A DNA stretch of 54,088 bases from the NCBI GenBank assembly GCA_046541805.1, contig JBKHCM010000004.1, positions 1-54,088 of the forward strand, in the 5' to 3' direction. The stretch comes from JAAAPF01 sp046541805 (lineage in GTDB: Bacteria; Pseudomonadota; Alphaproteobacteria; Geminicoccales; Geminicoccaceae). Of the stretch, positions 44,300 to 52,853 are shown piece after piece. The translations under genes and the position numbers were made by a program. The notes under the pieces are model-generated. The model had not been told where the DNA came from and did no database searches. It saw only the letters and a program-made list of their open reading frames with translations. Each line of letters opens with the position of its first letter. The first letter of the stretch is position 1.

Positions 44300-45432
44300 G
44301 GGACCAAGAGCTCGCGCAGGAAGGGCTTGGGCGGCAGGGCCGTGATCACGGCGAGGCGATCCGTCGAGGCGGTCGAGCCGGCGAGAAAGCGCTCGAGGCG
44401 ATCGGGCGGGGCGTGCCGAAAGAGCTGGAGGAAGAGCTGGGGCCCCAGTGCCGACCGACGCCGGATCACGCTCAAGAACAGCGCGTCCATGAAGCGGGTG
44501 ATCCGCCCGTCGAGGGCCGGCGGCGTCGGGCGTTGGCCGGCGCGCAGTTGGGCGGCGAGACGGTCGCTCGCCTGCTGGATGCGCTGGAAGGCGTAGCCGG
44601 TGCTCGGCCGCGCCGCTCCACCGACCAGGCCGGCGCGCACCCAGCCGGGGTGGCCGGTGGCAGCGGTCCGTTGGGCCGCCTGCGGCCGCATCGGGATGAA
44701 GCCTTGCTCGCGGCGGACCTCGCGTACCGCGCGACCTTGCGCGAAGCGCGCGATCGCCTGGGCGAGCGTCGCTTCGAGCGTGCCCCGAGGCGGTGGCGTC
44801 GGCGCGAAGCTGGTGGCCTCGACCAGCGCGCGGTCGGCGGCGAAGGGCAAGACGTAGAGGAAGTCGATGCGATCGGGGCGCGCCGCGGCGAAGTCCATGA
44901 GCTCGACCGTGGTCGGGTCGAACGCCGCGCCGTCCACCTCGATCTCGGCACCGGTGAAGTACTGCCCGAAGCCGGGCGCACCGCCGGGCGGCCGCGTGTC
45001 GACGACGGTCCTGGCACGGCATTCGCCGGCGTCGGTCGCGATCGCGAAGCCGTCGCCGAGCGGCCGCGGCTCGGCGGTGACGCGGGTGCCGAGGCGGAGC
45101 TCGGTGTTCGGCGCGGCGTCGATGGTGGCGATGGCCTGGTCGTAGAACGCCATGGCGCCGAGCGTCTCGTAGCGCAGGCGCGCGGAGCCGCGAACCACGC
45201 GCTCGCCTGCCGCCGACACCGCCCAGCGGTCCCAGTGGGCGCGCACGCAGCCGACGAAGGGATCGCGATCCGTCCGCCAGAACGACCAGGTGCGGTCGTC
45301 CGCATAGCCCGTGCGAGGCTCGATGACGGTGACGCCTGGGCTTGCGCCGGCGAGGCGCGCCGCCAAGCTCAACCCGGCGCAGCCGCCGCCGAGCACGGCG
45401 ACGTCGGTGTCGAAGCGCGAGAATGGTGACAT
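44296..45432 (-). CDS. crtY: Lycopene beta-cyclase, CrtY type
   Basis: 378 residues. The FAD/NAD-binding start is DVAVLGGGCAGLSLAARLAG. The cyclase features DDRTWSFWRTD (about 45-55) and YVLPFAADRALVEATSF follow. The C-terminal GYAFQRIQQASDRLAAQLRA is the characteristic CrtY helix. It folds both ends of lycopene to give beta-carotene. It sits between crtB (9 bases upstream) and blh (4-base overlap). Length is close to the 380-390 residues of known CrtY proteins. Confidence 0.93.
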   Translation of the reverse strand: MSPFSRFDTDVAVLGGGCAGLSLAARLAGASPGVTVIEPRTGYADDRTWSFWRTDRDPFVGCVRAHWDRWAVSAAGERVVRGSARLRYETLGAMAFYDQAIATIDAAPNTELRLGTRVTAEPRPLGDGFAIATDAGECRARTVVDTRPPGGAPGFGQYFTGAEIEVDGAAFDPTTVELMDFAAARPDRIDFLYVLPFAADRALVEATSFAPTPPPRGTLEATLAQAIARFAQGRAVREVRREQGFIPMRPQAAQRTAATGHPGWVRAGLVGGAARPSTGYAFQRIQQASDRLAAQLRAGQRPTPPALDGRITRFMDALFLSVIRRRSALGPQLFLQLFRHAPPDRLERFLAGSTASTDRLAVITALPPKPFLRELLVP

Positions 45433-45441
45433 CGGGTCCTC

Positions 45442-46290
45442 TCAGCTCAGTGGGGCCGGGAGCGGGAGCGCGCCGTCGCCGCGGGCGCGGACGATCGTGC
45501 GGGCGGCGATCGCCCAGCGGCGCGGCTTGGCGACCACGGCGCGGCCCCGCCAGTACGCGCCGCCGCGTTCGCGGACGACGGTGCCGATGGCGCGGTAGAG
45601 CTCGGCGGCGACGGCGACGGTGGTGCGGGCGCGCAACGGCAGGTAGGCCAAGCCCGACGCGCCGCGCTCGTAATGCCGATCGGCCAGCGCCAGGAGTTCG
45701 TGCAGGGCGGCGGGTACCCGCTCACGCGCCGCCGGGGTGGCCGCGGCGATCGCCGCGGGCGAAAGGTCGACCCAGGCGGCGGGCAGGTAGCGCCGATCGG
45801 CGCGGGCGTCCTCGAGCACGTCGCGGGCGACGTTGGTAAGCTGCATGGCGATGCCGAGATCGATCGCCGGCGCGACCGCCCGTTCGTCGTCGGCACCCAG
45901 CATCGGCGCCATCATCGCGCCGACGCTGCCGGCGACGCGATAGGCGTAGACCAAGAGATCGCCGACCTCGGCGATGCGCACGCAGTCGAGGTCGCCCTGC
46001 ACGCCCCGGACGAGATCGCGGGCGTAGCCGAGCGAAACGCACCCCGTGCGCGCGAGGTCGTGCAGCTCCCGCACCGCCGGGTCCCGCGGCGGTGCGCCGT
46101 CGAGCTCGGCCAGGATACGGTCGAGCCGGTCCGCCGCGGCGGGTGAGGCGTCGCGATCGGCGAGGTCGTCGAGCGTGCGGCACACCGCATAGAGCCGCGC
46201 CACCCGTTCCGCCGTCGGCGCCGGCAGAAACGTCGAGGCGAGCGCGAAGCTCGAGCCGCGGCGGGCGAGGCTGGTGGCCGCCGCCGTCAC
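45442..46290 (-). CDS. crtB: Phytoene synthase
   Basis: 282 residues. The two Asp-rich motifs of squalene/phytoene synthases are seen: CRTLDDLADRD near residue 43, and NVARDVLEDARADRRYLPAAW near 160. It joins two geranylgeranyl diphosphates head-to-head into phytoene. The start is GTG 46290, overlapping the crtI stop (GTGA). A longer frame running through crtI is only composition. Codon use matches the neighbours, so there is no sign of separate transfer of single genes. Confidence 0.94.
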   Translation of the reverse strand: MTAAATSLARRGSSFALASTFLPAPTAERVARLYAVCRTLDDLADRDASPAAADRLDRILAELDGAPPRDPAVRELHDLARTGCVSLGYARDLVRGVQGDLDCVRIAEVGDLLVYAYRVAGSVGAMMAPMLGADDERAVAPAIDLGIAMQLTNVARDVLEDARADRRYLPAAWVDLSPAAIAAATPAARERVPAALHELLALADRHYERGASGLAYLPLRARTTVAVAAELYRAIGTVVRERGGAYWRGRAVVAKPRRWAIAARTIVRARGDGALPLPAPLS

Positions 46291-47792
46291 GTCGCAACCT
46301 CGTCGAGCAGGTTGTCCAAGACCCGGGCGGAGAGCAGCACGCCGGGCATGCCCGCGCCCGGATGCGTGCCGGCGCCGACATGGTGGAGCCCGGCGATGCC
46401 TTCGCCGCGGTTGTGGAAGCGGAACCAGGCCGACTGGGTGAACTTGGGCTGGATGGAGAAGCCGGCGCCGGCGTAGCTGGCGTAGTCGTCGCGGAAGTCC
46501 TCCGGCGTCATCCAGAAGACCGGGCCGAGCCGCGCGCGCACGCCCGGCAAAAGCGTCGCGTCCAGATGCGCGAGGATGCGCTCGGCGAGCCGCGGCCCCG
46601 CCGCCGACCAGTCCACGTCCGCGGCCCGCAGGTTGGGGACGGGACAGAGCACGTAGAAGCTGTCGCCGCCCGGCGGGGCGAAGCTCGGATCGGTGGCGGT
46701 CGGCCGGTGGACGTAGAGCGACATGTCCTCGGCGAGGACGCCGCGCTCGAAGATGTCGGCCAAGAGCTCGCGATGGCGCTCGGCGAAGGTGATCGTGTGG
46801 TGCGCCACCTCCGGCCATTGGCGGTGAGTGCCGAAGAAGAGGACGAAAAGGCCCATCGAGAGTGCGGCCCGCTCCAGGCGGAAGCGGGTGAGCCGCGGCA
46901 GCGCCGCGCGCGGCAGGAGCTCGCGGTAGACGTGCATCGGATCGCCGTTGGAGACGACGAGTTCGGCGTCGATCCGCTCGCCGTCGGCGAGCGTGACGCC
47001 GGTGGCCCGACCGCCCTCGACCTCGATGCGGCGGACGGTCCGCTCGAGGCGGACGTCGATTCCGACCTCGGCCATCAGCTCGCCGAGCGCGTCGACGAGC
47101 GCGCCGGTGCCGCCGCGCGGGAACCAGACGCCGTAGGCGCGCTCGAGGTGGTTGATGAGCGTGTAGATGCTGGTCGTGGTGAACGGATTGCCGCCCAGGA
47201 GCAGCGGTTGGATGGAAAAGGCGCGCCGCAGGCGGTCGTCGGCCATGAAGCGCGCGACGCAGGTCCAGACGGTGTCGAAGGCGCGCAGGCGCACGAACGC
47301 GGGCACCTGGCGCAGGAGCACGCGCGGATCGTGGAACGGCTGATCGGCGAGGCGGTCGAAGGCGAGCTCGTAGATGGCCTTCGAATGGGCGCCGAAGCGC
47401 CGCCAGCCCTCGACGTCGGCGGGGCTCAGCCGGGCGATTCCCGCCTCCGTCGTCGCATCGTCGGGGCCGTAGTCGAGCGCCGTTCCGTCGGCGAAGCGAA
47501 AGCGGTACCAAGGCGCGAGCGCGATCAGCTCGACATGATCGGCGAGGCGCCGCCCGAACAGCGCGAACAGCTCGTCGAAGAGGAAGGGCGCGGTCAGCAC
47601 CGTCGGCCCAGCGTCGAAGCGAAAGCCGTCGCGCTCGAACACCTGCGCGCGCCCGCCCAACCGCGGGCATGGATCGACGAGCGTGACGCCGATGCCGCGC
47701 GCGCGGAGCCGCAGCGCGGCGGCGATGCCACCGAAGCCGGCCCCGACGACGACGGCGTGGCGCGCCGCCGGGGTCGGCGTCAGCGCGTCCAT
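46287..47792 (-). CDS. crtI: Phytoene desaturase, CrtI type
   Basis: 501 residues. N-terminal dinucleotide fold AVVVGAGFGGIAAALRLRAR with the following Arg-containing RLGGRAQVFERDGFRFDAGP; LLGGNPFTTTSIYTLINHLE in the middle; and the bacterial-type carotenoid desaturase signature near the C-terminus, GEGIAGLHHVGAGTHPGAGM then PGVLLSARVLDNLLD. It introduces double bases into phytoene, normally four, giving lycopene for CrtY. It overlaps crtE by 13 bases and crtB by 4, so the operon is tightly coupled. Confidence 0.95.
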   Translation of the reverse strand: MDALTPTPAARHAVVVGAGFGGIAAALRLRARGIGVTLVDPCPRLGGRAQVFERDGFRFDAGPTVLTAPFLFDELFALFGRRLADHVELIALAPWYRFRFADGTALDYGPDDATTEAGIARLSPADVEGWRRFGAHSKAIYELAFDRLADQPFHDPRVLLRQVPAFVRLRAFDTVWTCVARFMADDRLRRAFSIQPLLLGGNPFTTTSIYTLINHLERAYGVWFPRGGTGALVDALGELMAEVGIDVRLERTVRRIEVEGGRATGVTLADGERIDAELVVSNGDPMHVYRELLPRAALPRLTRFRLERAALSMGLFVLFFGTHRQWPEVAHHTITFAERHRELLADIFERGVLAEDMSLYVHRPTATDPSFAPPGGDSFYVLCPVPNLRAADVDWSAAGPRLAERILAHLDATLLPGVRARLGPVFWMTPEDFRDDYASYAGAGFSIQPKFTQSAWFRFHNRGEGIAGLHHVGAGTHPGAGMPGVLLSARVLDNLLDEVAT

Positions 47793-48649
47793 GCCACCTC
47801 CAGCTCTTCGCCGAGCGCGGTGCAGAGCGTCACGAGCGGCCCGGCGGCACCGCTGGGCAGTCCCGCGGCAGCGGTGCGCGCTTCGGCCAAATGGGCGCGC
47901 GCCTCGTCCGCGACGGTGGCCATCGCCCCGCCCCGGCTGCGGCCGCCGGCTTCGAGCAGGAGCACCGCATTGGGCTCGCCACCACGTTCGTCCGAGGCGA
48001 CGTCGGCGAGATCGTCGCGCAGCTGGTAGGCGAGCGCGAAGTGCGTCGCGGCGTGTTGCGCGCGTGGGACGGCGTCGACGCGCCCGCCCTCGACCAGGAC
48101 GAGCTCGAAGGGCAGCGCGAACAGCGGCGCCGCCTTCGCCTGCGCCACGGCCGCGTAGCTCGCGAAGTCGAAGGCGTCGTGGCGGCCGCGGTCGCGGTTT
48201 TGCCCCGACGCCGTGCGGGCGACGGCGCGCGCGGCGCGCGCCGTCGGAGTGGGCCGCGTGCCATCGCCCCTGAGCTCGCCCGCGGCGCCAAGGGCCGCCG
48301 CGATGAGCACGTCGCCCAAAAGTAGTGCGGTGTCCTCGCCGAAGCGGTGGACGACGCTGGCGCGCCCGCGTCGGGTGAGCGCCCGGTCCTGTAGATCGTC
48401 GTGGACGAGCGAGGCCGCGTGCAGCAGCTCGACGCAGGCGGCGACGGCGTCGACCGTGCGCGCCTCCAACGCGAAGCGTGCGCCGAGCGCGATGGCGAGA
48501 CGGGCGCGGCGCCGTCGTCCCCCCGCGAGATGGTGGTGGGCGGCGGCGACGAGGTCGGCATCGTCGACATCGGCGGTGGCGCGGGCGCGCAGGACCGCGT
48601 CGAAGCGCGCCAGCGGATCCGCGCAACCCTCATGGGTCGAAGGGGTCAT
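47780..48649 (-). CDS. crtE: Geranylgeranyl diphosphate synthase
   Basis: 289 residues, a polyprenyl synthase. The first Asp-rich motif is VHDDLQDRALTRRG (D84, D85, D88) with the Arg pair after it. The second is AYQLRDDLADVASDE. It condenses isopentenyl diphosphate with allylic diphosphates to C20, feeding CrtB. The Ala/Arg-rich N-terminus has HHHLAGGRRRRARLAIALGA, the substrate-binding start. AAGGG lies close to ATG 48649. It is second in the operon, 70 bases after the rhodopsin stop with a strong hairpin between them. Confidence 0.93.
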   Translation of the reverse strand: MTPSTHEGCADPLARFDAVLRARATADVDDADLVAAAHHHLAGGRRRRARLAIALGARFALEARTVDAVAACVELLHAASLVHDDLQDRALTRRGRASVVHRFGEDTALLLGDVLIAAALGAAGELRGDGTRPTPTARAARAVARTASGQNRDRGRHDAFDFASYAAVAQAKAAPLFALPFELVLVEGGRVDAVPRAQHAATHFALAYQLRDDLADVASDERGGEPNAVLLLEAGGRSRGGAMATVADEARAHLAEARTAAAGLPSGAAGPLVTLCTALGEELEVAWTR

Positions 48650-48680
48650 TGCCCTTTCCCTGCGCGATGGTCGGGAACAA

Positions 48681-48705
48681 GCGGGCGGCGCGGTGCGCCG
48701 CCCGC
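48681..48705 (-). terminator. Intercistronic hairpin between rhodopsin and crtE
   Basis: GCGGGCGGCGC (48681-48691), a GGT loop and GCGCCGCCCGC (48695-48705): an 11-bp perfect stem 14 bases after the rhodopsin stop. On the minus strand only TTGTTCC follows, so it is at most a partial terminator. It probably protects or favours the rhodopsin part of the transcript. Confidence 0.6.
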
Positions 48706-48719
48706 TCGGATCGAACGGC

Positions 48720-49490
48720 TCAGGCCGGTGCGGCCACCCGCTCCGTACCCATCTCGTGCGCCGACTTGCGCATCGCGATCGCGTAGATCAGCAGGCCGAA
48801 GGCGGCCTTCGCGACGATGTCGGCGATCGTGTAGCCCACCTGCACGACGGTCTCGGAAACGCCGCCACCAAGCCCGAAGAAGATCCCGGCGAAGTAGACG
48901 ACGGGGTAGAAGGCCCAGGCGAGGACGGTGACCCAGCGGGCCGCGTTGACGAGCCCGCGCACATCCTCCGGCTGCCTGGCAATGGCCTCCTTGAGGCCGA
49001 CGAACAGCTCATAGATGATCCAAAGGAACGGGATCATCGAGAGCGCGCCCCAAAGGAAGCTGGTGCCGGCGGCATCACTGACCTCGCCCGGATAGCCGAG
49101 TACGATCATCAACGCCGCGAGCCCGCCAAGCCGCACGCCTTTCGAGATGGTTTCCTGGCGCGGCAGGTTCATGACGAGAATGAGCTCCACCAGCAGGAGC
49201 GGCACGGTGAGCAGCCAGTCGACGTAGCGATAGGCGTCGTTGAACGGCACGCCCGTCGCCTGCAGGGTGCCGTCGTCGATATCGAAGGCGGCATCCCAGC
49301 TCTGGCCGATGCGGAAGTAGTGATAGGCGGCGATGAAGGTCACCAAGCCTGTGATCGTCATCGCCGTCTTGTAGGCGGGCGCGACCTGGCCGCGGCCGAG
49401 CCAGAAGAAGAGCGTGGCCGCCCCCATCGTGGCGATCGTGAACGAGAAGGCGTTCGCGATCAGCTGATATTGCCCGAGAGTTAGTTCCAC
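48720..49490 (-). CDS. Proton-pumping rhodopsin (DTE motif, fenestrated, green-type)
   Basis: 256 residues with seven membrane helices. Numbering is from the GTG at 49490. Helix C reads RYVDWLLTVPLLLVEL, with Asp91, Thr95 and Glu102: the DTE set of outward proton pumps of the proteorhodopsin/xanthorhodopsin group. His57 (AAYHYFRI) pairs with Asp91 as in proteorhodopsin. Leu99 is the green-absorbing choice at the tuning site. Lys228 in IADIVAKAAFG binds retinal. In helix E, WGALSMIPF places Gly148 where bacteriorhodopsin has Trp138, the glycine that opens the antenna window in xanthorhodopsin. Start: GAGGGG lies 8 bases before GTG 49490; the GTG at 49499 has no room for a ribosome-binding site. 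Head of the retinal operon. Confidence 0.95.
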   Translation of the reverse strand: MELTLGQYQLIANAFSFTIATMGAATLFFWLGRGQVAPAYKTAMTITGLVTFIAAYHYFRIGQSWDAAFDIDDGTLQATGVPFNDAYRYVDWLLTVPLLLVELILVMNLPRQETISKGVRLGGLAALMIVLGYPGEVSDAAGTSFLWGALSMIPFLWIIYELFVGLKEAIARQPEDVRGLVNAARWVTVLAWAFYPVVYFAGIFFGLGGGVSETVVQVGYTIADIVAKAAFGLLIYAIAMRKSAHEMGTERVAAPA

Positions 49491-49523
49491 AACGTGCACC
49501 CCTCAGTCGTGTTCGCCGAGGGA

Positions 49524-49551
49524 ACGGTATGTCAGCCGAGATCGACAGCAA
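49524..49551 (-). promoter_or_regulatory. Candidate promoter of the rhodopsin operon
   Basis: On the minus strand TTGCTG (49551-49546), 16 bases, TACCGT (49529-49524), which would start transcription about 26 bases before GTG 49490. The match is moderate, but it is the best in the divergent region. Confidence 0.3.
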
Positions 49552-50018
49552 GCGCGGACACCCTGGTCAGCCTGTCGCGCGTGGAAAAGCCGCGCTTGCG
49601 CGCGGGAACCCGAGGGGCGAAACGGTACCGGCCCTCGAAAAGCGGCGCCGCCAGCTGGCGAGGACGGCGCGTCGGCGCCGCCGGCCCGGTGACCAGCCGA
49701 CCCCTCTCCTCGCCGCCCGCCGCCGCGTAACGCCCCGCCAGCGCTCCGAAATCTCGTCGCGCGTCGCCAAGCTCCACCGCCCCACCGCCGCCTCCCGCGC
49801 ACCCTCGCGTCGGGCACATCATCGGTGAGGCAACGCGGGTCTCGCCCTTCGGTGTGCGCACGCTCAGGCTGTGCCACGAGATGGCGGCGATGAAGCAGCG
49901 GCCGAAGGCGCTGCAGGCGCCTCGGCGCGCTCGCAGCGCGCCGTTACCCTCGCGATCGGATCGATCGCCTCGTGACGATCATGATCGCGCAGGCGGGCGG
50001 CGTATCGGGGCAACGAGG
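49552..50018. other. 467-bp divergent region without a recognised gene
   Basis: It lies between the rhodopsin promoter area and an IS481 remnant. Open frames exist on both strands but lack convincing starts and homology. It may contain further debris from the IS481 insertion. Confidence 0.35.
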
Positions 50019-50435
50019 GGGATCGTGCCGTTCTTCGACGCACAGGGTATCGCGATCGCTCGGGTGCCGACCGCTCGCGACACCGAGTTTCGCGGCGCCC
50101 ACGACCGCCGCGAATCCGAACGCGACCCCGCCGCCTCGAACCGCGACCACGCGCGGACCGCGACGAAGAGCACCGCGACGAAGAGCGCCGCGACGAACGG
50201 CATCTGCGCGCGCTTTCACCAGACCCTGCTCGAGGAGCTCTACCGCGTGGCGTTCAAAGAGCGCCGCGAGGCGCGCCTCGACGAGGTGCCGGTCGACCTC
50301 GACCCTTGGATGGCGCGCGGCAACGAGGTACGGACGCCTCAGGGGCGCGGGTGCGCCGCCCGGACGCCGCTGCGGACCTTCCTCGACAGCCCCGCCCTCG
50401 CGCGCCACAAACCGCAGCCGGGACGCGCCGCTTGA
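50019..50435 (+). mobile_element. IS481-family transposase, decayed C-terminal fragment
   Basis: The open frame encodes IVPFFDAQGIAIARVPTARD (intact relatives have VVPFFxxxGIxLLRVLTDRG), TEFRGAHD, then TNGICARFHQTLLEELYRVA and FKERREARLDEVPVDLDPW, ending TPLRTFLDSPALA. These match the last part of the IS481 DDE domain (NGICERFHKT with the catalytic Glu) and the C-terminal KTPMQTFLD motif. The Asp of TDRGTE is preserved only as ARDTE. An inserted 15-bp repeat (TATKS-TATKS at 50157-50190) and many replaced conserved residues show decay. Terminal repeats were not found. Confidence 0.75.
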
Positions 50436-50535
50436 ACGGGGCGCCCGGCAGCGTCGCGCCGGCGGGCACCTGCCACGCCGGAACGACGACCGTCAGATTA
50501 AGTCCAAACTTCCACAGTCTTCACGGGAGGCAACG

Positions 50536-52311
50536 ATGACGGACTTAGCCACGTTTCTGCTCGCCTTGCTGCCGATCGCGACGGTGTTCGTGCTGCTGGT
50601 CGTGCTCGCACGCTCGGCCAAGCTGTCGATGACGGTCGCCTACGTCGTCACCGCGCTGACCGCGCTGTTCATCTGGGGCACCGAACCCGCGAAGGTCCTG
50701 GGTGCCACCGTCAACGGCGTCGTGACGGGGGCGAGCCTGCTCTACATCGTCTTCGGCGCGATCCTCATGCTCTACACCCTCGAGGAGAGCGGCGCCATCC
50801 GGGCCATCCGACGCGCGTTCACGCAGATCTCGCCCGACCGGCGCGTCCAGGCGATCATCATCGCCTGGCTCTTCGGCTCATTGATCGAGGGCGCCTCCGG
50901 CTTCGGCACGCCCGCGGCGATCGCGGCACCGCTGCTCGTCGCCATCGGCTTCCCGGCGATGGCCGCGGTGATGGTGACGCTCATCATCCAGAGCACGCCG
51001 GTGTCGTTCGGCGCCCTGGGCACCCCGATGCTCGTCGGCGTGCAGACCGGCCTCGCCGACCACGCGGTCGTCGAGTCGACCATCGCGCCACAGTCCTTCG
51101 CCGACTACCTCTTCGGCGTCGCGATCGAGGTCGCCATGATCCACGCTCTGGTCGGCTTTTTGATCCCGCTCATCATGGTGGGCATGCTGACCCGGTTCTT
51201 CGGTTCGAGCCGCTCGTTCCGCGAAGGCTTCCGCATGTGGAAGTTCGCGCTTTTCGCCGGCCTCGCCTTCACCGTTCCCTATTACCTGATCGCCGCCACC
51301 CTCGGTCCGGAGTTCCCCTCCCTGCTCGGCGGCCTCGTCGGCCTGTCGATCGTGGTGCCGGCCGCGCAGCGGGGGTGGTTCGTGCCCGCGGAGACCTTCG
51401 TCTTCCCGCCACGCAACCAGTGGGAGGCGGCATGGGTCGGCAAGCTCGACGACCTCGAGGATCACCGCCGTGACGCCCCGATGATGCCGCTCACGAAGGC
51501 CTGGGCGCCCTACCTCTTCATCGTCCTGCTGTTGGTGATCACCCGCAGCATCGAGCCGATCAAGGCGTGGCTGACCTCGCCCGAGATGACCCTCGCCTTC
51601 GACGACCTCTTCGGCTCGGGCATCGACGCCACGGTCCAAGTGCTCTACCTGCCCGGCACGGTCCTGATCCTCGGCTCCATCTTCGCGTTCTTCCTGCACA
51701 GGATGTCGGCGCGCGACTACGGGCAGGCCCTCAAGTCCTCGGCTGCCACGATGCTCGCCGCCGCCCCGGCGCTGCTGATCGCGGTTCCGATGGTGCAGGT
51801 GTTCTTGAACTCCGCCTCGGAGCGCTTCGCCAGCATGCCGATCGTGCTCGCGGAGGGGGTGTCGTGGGCCACGGGCCAGGCCTGGCCGCTCTTCGCGCCC
51901 CTGATCGGCGCGATCGGCGCCTTCGTCGCCGGCTCGAACACCGTCAGCAACATGATGTTCTCGCTCTTCCAGTTCTCGACGGCCGAGCAGATCGGACTGG
52001 GCGCCGGCGGCGCCGCGATCGTGGTGGCGCTCCAGGCGGTCGGCGGGGCGGCAGGCAACATGATCTGCGTTCACAACGTCGTCGCCGCTTCGGCCACCGT
52101 CGGCCTCGTCGACCGCGAAGGCGAGATCATCCGCAAGACCCTCGTCCCGATGGCCTACTACGTCGTGCAGGGTGGCCTCATCGGCACGGCGCTCATCGCG
52201 GGAGGGCTCAATCTATGGTGGATCGCGGCCGCGATCTGGCCGGTCGTCGTGCTCGCCCTGGCGGCGATGAACCGCGGCCGCCGCGTGGAGGTGGGCGCGT
52301 CGGCCGCTTGA
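50536..52311 (+). CDS. lctP: L-lactate permease family transporter (LctP)
   Basis: 591 residues with about 13-14 membrane segments. The family signature is LIEGASGFGTPAAIAAPLLV near residue 115, followed by STPVSFGALGTPMLVGVQTG. The second half repeats it as FVAGSNTVSNMMFSLFQFST and GGAAGNMICVHNVVAASATV. It takes up L-lactate, D-lactate or glycolate with protons. GGGAGG 5 bases before ATG 50536 sets the start; the frame extends upstream through the IS481 remnant without meaning. It is divergent from the rhodopsin operon. No lactate dehydrogenase gene is adjacent. Confidence 0.93.
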   Translation: MTDLATFLLALLPIATVFVLLVVLARSAKLSMTVAYVVTALTALFIWGTEPAKVLGATVNGVVTGASLLYIVFGAILMLYTLEESGAIRAIRRAFTQISPDRRVQAIIIAWLFGSLIEGASGFGTPAAIAAPLLVAIGFPAMAAVMVTLIIQSTPVSFGALGTPMLVGVQTGLADHAVVESTIAPQSFADYLFGVAIEVAMIHALVGFLIPLIMVGMLTRFFGSSRSFREGFRMWKFALFAGLAFTVPYYLIAATLGPEFPSLLGGLVGLSIVVPAAQRGWFVPAETFVFPPRNQWEAAWVGKLDDLEDHRRDAPMMPLTKAWAPYLFIVLLLVITRSIEPIKAWLTSPEMTLAFDDLFGSGIDATVQVLYLPGTVLILGSIFAFFLHRMSARDYGQALKSSAATMLAAAPALLIAVPMVQVFLNSASERFASMPIVLAEGVSWATGQAWPLFAPLIGAIGAFVAGSNTVSNMMFSLFQFSTAEQIGLGAGGAAIVVALQAVGGAAGNMICVHNVVAASATVGLVDREGEIIRKTLVPMAYYVVQGGLIGTALIAGGLNLWWIAAAIWPVVVLALAAMNRGRRVEVGASAA

Positions 52312-52702
52312 GGGGCCGAGACCACCGCAGCCGGCACGCGCGTCGCGCGCGTCGCCGGCGCGGGGCCTCTGCGCCGGGCCGGGCGCCCGCGCCTTCGCGC
52401 CCGCTGACGACGCGGTGGCGCTGTCGCGGGCGGCGCCTGCCCGCGGGCCTGGGCTGCGCGGACGTGGGTTGGCGTTTCCTCGCGCGCTCGGAGATGCGCG
52501 CGAAACCCGCCCCGACCAGCCCGCCCGGCGGCGGTTCGCGCCCGACCTCGTCGTGCCCCGAGCTTTGGTGTAGCTGCGCGAGGCTATCCGGCCTTGGTGG
52601 GCCGTTTCAGCTCTGCTTGATGGGCAGGCTGCGGGTGGGATCATCACCGATGGCGGCGATGGTTTCCAGCGGCATGTAGGGGGCACGCTGGACGGCCTGC
52701 AG
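52312..52702. other. 391-bp region after lctP up to the IS21 iterons
   Basis: It holds the hairpin at 52330-52359 and otherwise no gene I can support. A minus-strand frame ending at about 52609 (YMPLETIAAIGDDPTRSLPI) has protein-like composition and may be the tail of a lost mobile-element gene. Confidence 0.35.
52330..52359 (+). terminator. Hairpin after lctP
   Basis: GCCGGC with CGCGCG on one side pairs with CGCGCG and GCCGGC on the other, with a small internal mismatch. It starts 19 bases after the stop. No T run follows. Confidence 0.4.
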
Positions 52703-52794
52703 ATTCCGACGCAAGCCGGCCGGGTATTCCGAGACGAAGCCGGCCGGGGTTCCAATTTGAAGGCGGCCACCATTCCGATTTGAAGCCGGCCACT
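52703..52794. repeat. Four 23-bp direct repeats at the IS21 end
   Basis: Units begin at 52703, 52726, 52749 and 52772, exactly 23 bases apart. The shared form is ATTCCGATTTGAAGCCGGCC, with the first two units diverged in the middle. IS21 elements carry such repeated transposase-binding sites inside their ends, so this is probably the left end of the element that contains istA. Confidence 0.7.
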
Positions 52795-52853
52795 TGGTGG
52801 CGCTGCGGGTCAGCAACTCGGGCATGTCCGTGCCTTCGATGGCGGAGGGCGGG

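Noticed and set aside
50157..50195. 15-bp repeat (ACCGCGACGAAGAGC) as a regulatory iteron
   Set aside because: It lies within the decayed IS481 reading frame and is a local slippage duplication.
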